Shown here: positions 32,015 through 39,634 of the stretch, one piece after another
Layout of the letters: each line of letters starts with the position of its first letter
Numbering within the stretch: the first letter of the stretch is position 1
Assembly (NCBI GenBank): GCA_031253955.1
Contig: JAIRVJ010000100.1
Location: forward strand, 1-39,634
DNA from: Burkholderiaceae bacterium
GTDB lineage: Bacteria > Pseudomonadota > Gammaproteobacteria > Burkholderiales > Burkholderiaceae_C
Direction: 5' to 3'
Length of the DNA: 39,634 bases
Notes under the pieces: generated by a model
Databases searched by the model: none
Told to the model about the DNA's origin: nothing
The model's input: the letters and a program-made list of their open reading frames with translations, nothing else
Position numbers and translations under genes: made by a program

Positions 32015-32215
32015 GTCAGTGGCTCCAGGACCTGCCGCGCAACGCGCGGTGCATGCCACGGCCCAGCCCCTTCTTCGCTATGATTTGCATAGCTGTATGC
32101 CATTGCCATGCCTACGATATAGGCCGATTTGCATTCAGATTCTTGCCGGCTGGACGGGCCTTGCGCGGTGCAGGGTAAAAAGAAAGTGCGCCTGTTCATC
32201 TGGGGGTGTTCCCTC

Positions 32216-34234
32216 TCAAGCTTCGATGCGCAACAGCAGTGCGCCTTTGGCGGCCTGGCCGCCGGATGACACACACACTTCGGCTACCGTGCCCGCCACG
32301 GGCGCGGCCAGCAGGTGTTCCATCTTCATGGCTTCAAGAACCACGAGGCGCTGGCCGGCTTGCACGGTTTCGCCCTGGCGCACCGCGACTTCCACGATGC
32401 GCCCTGTCAGCGGGGCCGTGATCGCGCCGCTTGCGCTTTCGGCCATGCGGCTCTTGCGCCTGCTCACGCGCTCCAGGCTCCAGGCGCGGCCGGCGTGGAA
32501 AAAATGGAGCGCATCGGCCTGCGCCGCGAGCGTCAGGCTTTCGGCGATGCCGTCGCATTCGACGCTGAAGGCGGCGCGGTCCGCGCCGTGCCACCGGGCA
32601 TCGCGCAGCGTGAAGGTCTGGCTGGCGTGCTCGCCGCCGGCACCGGCGCAGCGCACGCTCACCTGCCATGCCCCGTCCTGGGCCAGCAGTTGCGCATCCC
32701 AACGGCACGCGCCTTGCGCCAGTTCGAGCCGCGCGGCTTGCCGGCCCAAGGTGGGGGCGCCAATCGAAAGCTCGCCGTGGCGGCCCGGCACTTCGGCGGC
32801 CAGCGCGCCGAAGGCAGCCAGCGCCACGGCGCCAAGCGCGGGCGCCGCCTGCTCCGCAAGGCGCGCGCCAAAGCGTTCCTGCACGAAGCCGGTATGAACG
32901 GCCTGGCCTTGCGCGAATACGGCGTCGCTCAGGCAGTCGGCCAGAAAACCCTGATTGGTCGGCAGGCCCAGCAGCACGCAGTGCTCCAACGCGCGCAGCA
33001 ATTTGCGGCGCGCCTGGTCGCGCGTGGGGCCGTGCGCGACGAGCTTGGCAATCATCGAATCGTAGTGGGGCGACACCGCGCCGCCTTCATGCAAACCGTG
33101 ATCGACGCGCACGTCATGCTCAGGGCCGGGCGGGCGCCAGCGCAACACCGGGCCGGTTTGCGGCAAAAAACCGCCGGGCACGTCTTCGGCGGTCAGCCGC
33201 ACTTCAATCGCGTGGCCGTTCAGGCGCACCTCGGACTGCGGCAGCGCGAGCGGCTCACCGGCGGCCACGCGCAACTGCCACTCGACCAGATCGAGTCCGG
33301 TGACGGCCTCGGTTATGGCATGTTCGACTTGCAGGCGCGTGTTCATTTCCATGAAATAAAAACGCCCTTCGCGGTCGAGCAGAAATTCCATCGTGCCCGC
33401 GCCGGTATAGCCGATGGCCAGGGCGCTCTTGACGGCGGCTTCGCCCATGCGCGCGCGCAAGGCAGCATCGACCGCGGGGGAGGGCGCTTCTTCAATCACC
33501 TTCTGGTGGCGGCGCTGCACCGAGCAATCGCGCTCGCCCAGATGGATGGCGTGCCCGTGGCTGTCGGCCAGCACCTGGATTTCGACATGGCGCGGCGCGA
33601 TCACGGCGCGCTCCAGAATCAGCTCGCCGTGGCCGAAGGCAGCTTCGGCCTCTGAACGTGCGGAAGCCAGCGCCTGCGGCAGAGCGCCGCCGTCGTGCAC
33701 CAGCCGCATCCCGCGTCCGCCGCCGCCGGCGGCGGCCTTGACCATGACCGGAAAACCGATTTCCGCCGCCGCGCGCATGAAAGCCGCCTCGCTCTGGTCT
33801 TCGCCTTGATAGCCGGGAATGCACGGCATACCGGCGGCCAGCATCAGCCGCTTGGCCTGCGCCTTGTTGCCCATGGCGCGGATCGCTTCAGCCGAAGGGC
33901 CGATAAAAACCAGCCCGGCGGCATCGACGGCTTGCGCGAAGTCCGCGTTCTCGGCCAGGAAGCCATAGCCGGGGTGCACCGCATCGGCGCCCGCGCGGCG
34001 GGCCGCGTCGAGAATGGCCTGGATGTTCAGGTACGAGTCGCGCGGCGCCGCGCCGCCGATCAGCACGGCGCGGTCGGCGGCCCACACGTGCGGGCTGGCG
34101 CGGTCGGCTTCGGAATAAACGGCCACCGCGCCATAGCCCATGCGGCGCACGGTGCGGAAGATGCGAAGGGCGATCTCGCCGCGATTGGCGACGAGCACGG
34201 TGTGAAAGGGGCGGATTTGCTGGCGGATCGTCAT
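32216..34234 (-). CDS. Biotin carboxylase/BCCP alpha subunit of an acyl-CoA carboxylase (AtuF/LiuD-like)
   Basis: A 672-residue alpha subunit that carboxylates biotin with ATP and bicarbonate. The biotin carboxylase part has VLVANRGEIALRIFRTVRRMG, the ATP-grasp loop KAAAGGGGRGMRLV, HIQVLAD-type EIQVLADSHGHAIHLGERDCS, and EMNTRLQVEHAITE. A BT-type linker domain follows, and the biotinyl domain ends VLEAMKMEHLLAAPVAG with biotinyl Lys637. Gene order next to a carboxyltransferase, dehydrogenase, hydratase and atuA indicates a methylcrotonyl-CoA or geranyl-CoA carboxylase; I favour the latter. The hydratase gene ends 21 bases upstream. Confidence 0.93.
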   Translation of the reverse strand: MTIRQQIRPFHTVLVANRGEIALRIFRTVRRMGYGAVAVYSEADRASPHVWAADRAVLIGGAAPRDSYLNIQAILDAARRAGADAVHPGYGFLAENADFAQAVDAAGLVFIGPSAEAIRAMGNKAQAKRLMLAAGMPCIPGYQGEDQSEAAFMRAAAEIGFPVMVKAAAGGGGRGMRLVHDGGALPQALASARSEAEAAFGHGELILERAVIAPRHVEIQVLADSHGHAIHLGERDCSVQRRHQKVIEEAPSPAVDAALRARMGEAAVKSALAIGYTGAGTMEFLLDREGRFYFMEMNTRLQVEHAITEAVTGLDLVEWQLRVAAGEPLALPQSEVRLNGHAIEVRLTAEDVPGGFLPQTGPVLRWRPPGPEHDVRVDHGLHEGGAVSPHYDSMIAKLVAHGPTRDQARRKLLRALEHCVLLGLPTNQGFLADCLSDAVFAQGQAVHTGFVQERFGARLAEQAAPALGAVALAAFGALAAEVPGRHGELSIGAPTLGRQAARLELAQGACRWDAQLLAQDGAWQVSVRCAGAGGEHASQTFTLRDARWHGADRAAFSVECDGIAESLTLAAQADALHFFHAGRAWSLERVSRRKSRMAESASGAITAPLTGRIVEVAVRQGETVQAGQRLVVLEAMKMEHLLAAPVAGTVAEVCVSSGGQAAKGALLLRIEA

Positions 34235-34255
34235 CGGCGTTTTTCTTGGAAGCGT

Positions 34256-35107
34256 TTAGGGCGCAACCGGCACGGCCTGAGCCGCGCGGATTTCGCCGGC
34301 GCTGAACTGGCAGCGCCAGGCGGCGGCGCGCTTTTCCCGGAAGGCGGCGATGCCTTCGGCGCCTTCGCCGCGCATACAGGCCGCAAATTGCCGCGCCGCA
34401 TCGTCGAGCAGGGCGGCATCGGCCTCATGCCCGCAGCGCCGCAGCAGGGCTTTGAGCGCGCGGTTGGCGCGCGGGCCGCAGGCGCCGATGCGGGAAAGCC
34501 AGTGCGCGAGCAGTTCGTCCAGCGCCGTGCTGTCGGCGGCCAGTTCGTCCACCAGGCCCAGGCGCAAGGCGGCCTCGCCGCTCACGCGCTCGCCACTCAG
34601 TCCCATGCGGCGCGCCACGCGCTGACCCACCCGCGCCACCACGAAGGGCGCGATCTGCGCCGGGATGATGCCCAGCGAGGTTTCGCTCAGAGCGAATTGG
34701 GCGTCTTGCGTGGCCAGCACGATGTCGGCGGCGCAGGCCAGACCCATGCCGCCGCCCATCGCCGCGCCCTCGACGGCGGCCACCACCGGCACTGGCAGCG
34801 CCGCCAGTTGCTGCATGAAATGGCCGAATTCGCGGTTGCGCGCGGCCACCGGATCGCTGCCCTCCACGGCGTGGGCGTCCAGCCGCGATTGAAAGCTGCC
34901 GACATTGCCGCCCGCGCAGAAAAAACCGCCCGCGCCGCGCAGCACCAGCGCGCGGCAATCCAGATCCGCTTCGGCCAGCGCCAGCGCGCCGGCCAGCGCG
35001 TTCACCACTTCGGGAGCCAGCGCGTTGCGCGTGGCCGGCCGGTTGAGCGTGACAAACAGAACACCGCGCTGTCGCACGGCGAGAACGGAGGCGGCGGCAG
35101 CGGGCAT
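34256..35107 (-). CDS. Enoyl-CoA hydratase/isomerase family protein (AtuE/LiuC-like)
   Basis: A 283-residue crotonase-fold protein. CAGGNVGSF and AMGGGMGLACAADIVLA form the oxyanion hole, and SETSLGIIPAQIAPFVVARVG carries the catalytic glutamate (Glu142). The position after GGG is not glutamate, as in LiuC/AtuE-type glutaconyl-CoA hydratases, whose LGxxPAxIxPFV motif it shares. In the Atu pathway this enzyme hydrates isohexenyl-glutaconyl-CoA after carboxylation. ATG 35107 has GAAAGG upstream. It lies directly before the alpha carboxylase gene, as atuE precedes atuF. Confidence 0.92.
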   Translation of the reverse strand: MPAAAASVLAVRQRGVLFVTLNRPATRNALAPEVVNALAGALALAEADLDCRALVLRGAGGFFCAGGNVGSFQSRLDAHAVEGSDPVAARNREFGHFMQQLAALPVPVVAAVEGAAMGGGMGLACAADIVLATQDAQFALSETSLGIIPAQIAPFVVARVGQRVARRMGLSGERVSGEAALRLGLVDELAADSTALDELLAHWLSRIGACGPRANRALKALLRRCGHEADAALLDDAARQFAACMRGEGAEGIAAFREKRAAAWRCQFSAGEIRAAQAVPVAP

Positions 35108-35197
35108 TACGGGCCTTTCATTTGTGTTGGGTGCTCAAGGCTGTTCATGGCGCTCATGCGGGGAACGAAAATTTCTTTACCCTACGGTAAGCTATTA

Positions 35198-35287
35198 AAT
35201 TCATAGCTTATTACCAATGAAAAACATGTATTTTTGAATTTTTTATATAGTAAATGCATATTATGCATTGGCAACGAGCTATCATTT
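35198..35287. repeat. AATAGCT-type intergenic repeat, copy 7
   Basis: It begins AAATTCATAGCTTATTACC, continues AATGAAAAACATGTATTTTT and ends ACGAGCTATCATTTTT. It includes a perfect 17-base palindrome AATGCATATTATGCATT (35253-35269). It separates the Bug no. 3 gene from the hydratase gene on the minus strand, in a 220-base gap without a gene. Confidence 0.7.
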
Positions 35288-35326
35288 TTCAGGTTACCGC
35301 CTTCTTGAGAAACACAACACCCCGCT

Positions 35327-36328
35327 CTAGGATTGCGGCTGCACGCTCAGGCCCAGCTGCTTGAGAAGCTCGCCTTGAGATTTGTAACGCTGGCGCGCGA
35401 AGCGGTCGTAGCTGGCGCTGTCGAGGTAGGCGGCTTCCATATCCAGTTGTTCCAGCAGCTTGACGGTGGCCGGTTCGGTCAGCGCCTGCTTGAAGGCATC
35501 GTGCAGCGTCTTGACCACCTGCGGGTCCATGCCCTTGGGGCCAGCGATGCCGAAGGGGGAGGTGGAAACGATGTCCAGCCCCACCTCGCGCAGCGTCGGC
35601 ACGTCGGGCCAGCGTTTGGAGCGGGCGGCGTTCCACAGCACCAGCAGGCGCACCCTGCCGGAATCGACGAAGCTGCCGACGGTGCCCGCGGAGCAGCCCA
35701 CGTCGATGTGGCCGCCCATCAGCGCCGACATGATTTCGCCCTCGCCCTTGAAGGGCACGTGCACCCATTCGATGCCCAGCTTCTGGGCGATCTCTTCCAT
35801 CGTCAGGTGCATCGTGCCATTGGTGCCGGTGGTGCCGTAAGTAATTTTGCCGGGGTGGTTTTTGGTGTCGGTCACCAGGTCGGACCATTGCTTCCACGGC
35901 GCGTCGGCGCGCACGGCCACGCCGAAGGTATAGCCGGTCAGGTGGATGATGTAGGTGAAGTCCTTGAGCGGATCGAAACTCGTCTTTTGCAGGTACGGCA
36001 GGCGCAGCGCTGGCTCGTTGATGAGCGTGATCGCGTAGCCGGTGGCCGGCGCGCGCACGATTGCGTTGGCGCCCATGGTGCCCGCGGCGCCGGGTTTGTT
36101 GTCGATCACCACGGGCTGGCCCAGCGTTTTGCTGGCCGAGGCGGCCAGCGCGCGCATCAGGGTGTCGGTGGTGCCGCCGGCCGGGAAAGGCACGTACAAA
36201 GTGATGGGCTGACCCGGAAAGACGGGTTGGGCGCGCGCCAGGGGAGCATGGACGCCGGCATACGAGGCGGCCAGGCTGGCGGCAGTCAGCGCCAGCAGGC
36301 GGCGGCGGTTCAGATGGGGGTTGGTCAT
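35327..36328 (-). CDS. Bug/TctC-family tripartite tricarboxylate receptor, no. 3
   Basis: A 333-residue Bug-family periplasmic receptor. The signal peptide NRRRLLALTAASLAASYAGV ... ARA-Q carries an RRRLL twin-arginine-like motif. Family segments are PGQPITLYVPFPAGGTTDTLMRALA, VIDNKPGAAGTMGANAIVRAPATGY, FDPLKDFTYIIHLTGY and RWPDVPTLREVGLD. It has no close resemblance to the other two receptors in the window beyond the family signature. It lies within the carboxylase operon between the dehydrogenase (36 bases upstream) and the hydratase. AAGGAG precedes its ATG. Confidence 0.93.
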   Translation of the reverse strand: MTNPHLNRRRLLALTAASLAASYAGVHAPLARAQPVFPGQPITLYVPFPAGGTTDTLMRALAASASKTLGQPVVIDNKPGAAGTMGANAIVRAPATGYAITLINEPALRLPYLQKTSFDPLKDFTYIIHLTGYTFGVAVRADAPWKQWSDLVTDTKNHPGKITYGTTGTNGTMHLTMEEIAQKLGIEWVHVPFKGEGEIMSALMGGHIDVGCSAGTVGSFVDSGRVRLLVLWNAARSKRWPDVPTLREVGLDIVSTSPFGIAGPKGMDPQVVKTLHDAFKQALTEPATVKLLEQLDMEAAYLDSASYDRFARQRYKSQGELLKQLGLSVQPQS

Positions 36329-36364
36329 GGTTGATCTCCTTGAAGGTTTCTCTGGGGTTGGTGT

Positions 36365-37528
<1,164 letters not shown>

Positions 37529-37567
37529 GGCGGTCTCCTGTTTTCTGGTGTCGGGGCGGCCGGCGGG

Positions 37568-39187
37568 TCAAAAACGCGCGACGCCGAATTGCACGGGGCG
37601 CGGCTGGCGCCGTTCGGTCTCGCGCGCGGTGGCCAGCACGAAGGCTAGCACGGCGCGCGTTTCGCGCGGGTCAATCACGCCGTCGTCGAGCAAATGGCCG
37701 CTGGTGTAAAAGGCGCTGGCCTGGCGCTCGAAGTTGGCGATGATCTCATGCTTTTGCGCGGCCAGTCTGGCTTCGTCCACCGGATCGCCTTTACGACCGG
37801 CCTGTTGCCGGGCGACGATTTCCATGGTGGCGGCGGCCTGCTCGCCGCCCATCACGGCGGTGCGCGCGTTCGGCCACGAGAAGCAAAAGCGCGGATGAAA
37901 AGCGCGCCCGCACATGCCGTAGTTGCCCGCGCCAAACGATGCGCCGCAATGAATCGTCACCTGCGGCACGCGCGAATTGGAAAGCGCCTGAATCATCTTG
38001 CTGCCGTGCTTGATCATCCCTGCTTCCTCGGAAGCGCGGCCCACGATGAAGCCGGTGGTGTTTTGCAGATAGACGATGGGCGTGCCCGACTGGTTGCACA
38101 ACTGGATGAACTGCGCCGCCTTGGCCGCGCCGGACGGGTCGATCGGCCCATTGTTGGTGACGAAGCCGGCTATGTGACTTTCGATGCGGCCGTGGCCGCA
38201 GACCGTGGCGCTGCCGTAGTCGGGCTTGAAGTCCATCCAGCGCGAGTCGTCCACCAGGCGCGCGATCACCTCGCGCATGTCCATGGGTTTGCGGTGTTCG
38301 AGCACCATCACGCCCGCCAGTTCTTCCGGGTCCAGGCGCGGGTTCTGAAATGCCGCCGCCGCGCCATCATCGCCGCGCGGCCAGTCGAGGTGGGTCATGA
38401 TGTCGCGCGCGATGGCGATGGCGTGCGCGTCGTCCTCGGCCACGTATTCGGCCAGGCCGCTGATGCCGGCGTGCATGTCGGCGCCGCCCAGTTCTTCGTC
38501 GGTGGCAATCTCGCCGGTGGCGGCCTTGAGCAACGGCGGCCCGGCCAGGAACGCCTTGGCGCGGCCGCGCACCATGATGACGTAGTCGGACAGACCCGGC
38601 ATATAAGCGCCGCCGGCGGTCGAGGAACCATGCACCACCGTGACCACCGGCAGCCCCGCCGCCGAAAGGCGCGCGAGGTTGTAGAACATGCCGCCGCCGT
38701 TGACGAACTTTTCGACCCGGTACTTGCGCAGGTTGGCGCCCGCCGATTCGACCAGGTGAACAAAGGGCAGCCTGTTTTCCAGCGCGATCTCCTGGCAGCG
38801 CCTGACCTTCTGGTTGCCAGATTCGGTAAGCGCACCGGCATCGATGCCCGAATCGGTGGCCACCACCATGCAGCGCGCCCCGCTGACAAAGCCGATGCCG
38901 GCAATCTGCGCGCCGCCCGGAACGCAGGTTTGCAAGTCGGGGTGATCCATGCCGTAGCCGGCCAGATTGGCGATTGGCAAAAAAGGCCGCCCCGGATCGA
39001 GCAGCCGGCTCACGCGCTCGCGCGGCAGCAGCGCCCCGCGCCTGGCAAAACTGGCCGCCGCCCGCACCGACGCATCGGCGGCGCGGCGCTCCAGGGCGCG
39101 CAGTTCCTCAACAAGCGCCAGCATCCCCGCGCGCTGGCTCTGGAAAGCTTCGGACGCCGGATGAATGTGGGTCTGAAACGCAATCAT
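37568..39187 (-). CDS. Acyl-CoA carboxylase carboxyltransferase beta subunit (AtuC/LiuB-like)
   Basis: A 539-residue carboxyltransferase that moves CO2 from biotin to the gamma-carbon of a branched 2-enoyl-CoA. N- and C-terminal crotonase-type halves are visible: LVESAGANLRKY, HGSSTAGGAYMPGLSDYVIM (188-204), FLAGPPLLKAATGE, then IVYLQNTTGFIVGRASEEAGMI, HCGASFGAGNYGMCG and FSWPNARTAVMGGEQAA. Where methylcrotonyl-CoA carboxylases have FGRIFYNQ this has GGGMFYNL (164-171); loss of that phenylalanine is reported for geranyl-CoA carboxylase (recollection). First gene of the minus-strand arm, with a palindrome 30 bases upstream. No strong ribosome site is visible. Confidence 0.93.
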   Translation of the reverse strand: MIAFQTHIHPASEAFQSQRAGMLALVEELRALERRAADASVRAAASFARRGALLPRERVSRLLDPGRPFLPIANLAGYGMDHPDLQTCVPGGAQIAGIGFVSGARCMVVATDSGIDAGALTESGNQKVRRCQEIALENRLPFVHLVESAGANLRKYRVEKFVNGGGMFYNLARLSAAGLPVVTVVHGSSTAGGAYMPGLSDYVIMVRGRAKAFLAGPPLLKAATGEIATDEELGGADMHAGISGLAEYVAEDDAHAIAIARDIMTHLDWPRGDDGAAAAFQNPRLDPEELAGVMVLEHRKPMDMREVIARLVDDSRWMDFKPDYGSATVCGHGRIESHIAGFVTNNGPIDPSGAAKAAQFIQLCNQSGTPIVYLQNTTGFIVGRASEEAGMIKHGSKMIQALSNSRVPQVTIHCGASFGAGNYGMCGRAFHPRFCFSWPNARTAVMGGEQAAATMEIVARQQAGRKGDPVDEARLAAQKHEIIANFERQASAFYTSGHLLDDGVIDPRETRAVLAFVLATARETERRQPRPVQFGVARF

Positions 39188-39217
39188 GAAATAACTTTCG
39201 CGGTAAAGATGCGAAGG

Positions 39218-39234
39218 GTCAATTCGGAATTGAC
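39218..39234. promoter_or_regulatory. Operator-like perfect palindrome upstream of the carboxyltransferase gene
   Basis: GTCAATTC-g-GAATTGAC is an exact 8+1+8 inverted repeat centred 39 bases upstream of the ATG of the first gene in the minus-strand arm. Its position fits a repressor site (TetR, MerR or GntR type). It is unlike the operator at 21524-21561, so the two arms may be under different regulators. No regulator gene is adjacent. Confidence 0.55.
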
Positions 39235-39284
39235 GAAGGGGGACTTTAGGCCACGCTGAACAAGCTTTTCACGAAGCCGCAACG

Positions 39285-39386
39285 CTCCTGATTCAATAGC
39301 TCATTGCAAAATACGGCACATCTTTGTACATATAGAAGCCACTCAAATAAATTAAATAACTAGAAAATAAGCTATTGAATCAGGAG
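39285..39386. repeat. AATAGCT-type repeat with perfect 17-bp ends, copy 8
   Basis: CTCCTGATTCAATAGCT (39285-39301) and AGCTATTGAATCAGGAG (39370-39386) are exact inverted copies, enclosing a 68-base AT-rich centre. This is the best-preserved copy and shows the full-length ends of the family. It lies just after the stop codon of the tonB-like gene on the minus strand and could terminate it. Confidence 0.88.
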
Positions 39387-39391
39387 TTGAC

Positions 39392-39634
39392 TCATTTCAG
39401 AATGAAATCGACGGGCGCGTTGCGCCATGCTTCTTGCGGTACGCCGTCGCGCATGACGGGCTGGCAGCGCCAGTGGCGCACGGCTTGCAGGGCCGCGTTA
39501 TCGAGACGGGCGTAGCCGCTGGAATTTTGCAGGCGCGTTTCACGCACCCGGCCATCGGCGCCGATCAGCCCTTGCACGATCACACGGCCTGTTTCGCCCA
39601 GCCGCGTGCTTATGGCCGGATAGGGCGGCGGCGA
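39392..39634 (-). CDS. TonB C-terminal domain protein (5' end outside window)
   Basis: The last 80 residues of an energy-transducer TonB-like protein; the start lies beyond the window. YPAISTRLGETGRVIVQGLIGADGRVRETRLQNSSGYARLDNAALQAVRHWR... is the TonB C-terminal fold (PF03544) with the YP start, the GxVxVxxxIxxDGxV strand and a final WRNAPVDFILK. Such domains contact outer-membrane receptors to deliver proton-motive energy. It is on the same strand as, and upstream of, the carboxylase operon but is separated from it by a repeat and a palindrome. Confidence 0.9.
   Translation of the reverse strand, partial: SPPPYPAISTRLGETGRVIVQGLIGADGRVRETRLQNSSGYARLDNAALQAVRHWRCQPVMRDGVPQEAWRNAPVDFILK

Noticed and set aside
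30101-32083. Long plus-strand reading frame (660 codons) opposite atuA
   Set aside because: It is antisense to a well-conserved AtuA protein, its translation is Arg/His/Ala-rich with no family features, and high GC makes such shadow frames common.
32011-32274. 87-codon minus-strand frame between the carboxylase and atuA
   Set aside because: It overlaps the carboxylase end in another frame and lacks family features.
37694-39259. Long plus-strand frame opposite the carboxyltransferase gene, and similar frames at 32315-33655, 33695-35206, 36392-37648
   Set aside because: All are mirror frames of strongly conserved minus-strand genes and have no recognisable domain.

Overview
The window is high-GC DNA from a betaproteobacterium, most likely of the Comamonadaceae/Burkholderiales. 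The evidence is the set of Bug/TctC-type periplasmic receptors, several CaiB/BaiF CoA-transferases, the proteobacterial ATP-grasp type of GshA, Tat, HIT and HisE genes side by side, and many copies of a short AT-rich 'AATAGCT' intergenic repeat plus GC-rich hairpin repeats. I found no rRNA, tRNA, CRISPR array or complete insertion sequence.

Positions 1-20281 are mostly housekeeping genes: an AI-2E-type permease, ubiE with a Tim44-like gene, and a minus-strand run hisE, patatin, HIT, tatA, tatB in which no tatC follows tatB. Then come a secreted basic protein, a GntR/UTRA regulator, an O-antigen-ligase/PglL-type membrane protein, a cardiolipin synthase, moaC, a BepA-like M48 protease, a VapBC-type toxin-antitoxin pair with a palindromic operator, an EamA transporter, an alpha/beta hydrolase whose C-terminus resembles the tail of a PrlF antitoxin, a divergent gshA homologue, an M23 endopeptidase and tyrS.

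Positions 20479-39187 form an accessory acyl-CoA catabolic island in two arms. The plus-strand arm (21591-27116) encodes a crotonase-fold protein lacking both usual glutamates, two dissimilar acyl-CoA dehydrogenase subunits with complementary motif losses, a CoA-transferase and an IclR regulator. A Bug receptor gene is transcribed divergently from it across an operator-like region. The minus-strand arm (39187 down to 27965) encodes a carboxyltransferase, an acyl-CoA dehydrogenase, a Bug receptor, an enoyl-CoA hydratase, a biotin carboxylase/BCCP subunit, AtuA, a second Bug receptor and a CoA-transferase. This is the atuC-D-E-F order of the Pseudomonas acyclic terpene pathway plus atuA, but no atuB, atuG or atuH is present, and receptors and CoA-transferases have been added. 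An IS630 remnant and several repeats separate the arms.

The inferred job of the island is capture of a carboxylic acid by Bug receptors (the membrane transporter is not in the window), CoA activation by CoA transfer, dehydrogenation, biotin-dependent carboxylation of a branched 2-enoyl-CoA and hydration. The substrate is not known; geranyl/citronellyl-type or another 3-methyl-branched acid is the leading guess. The window ends inside a TonB C-terminal domain gene.
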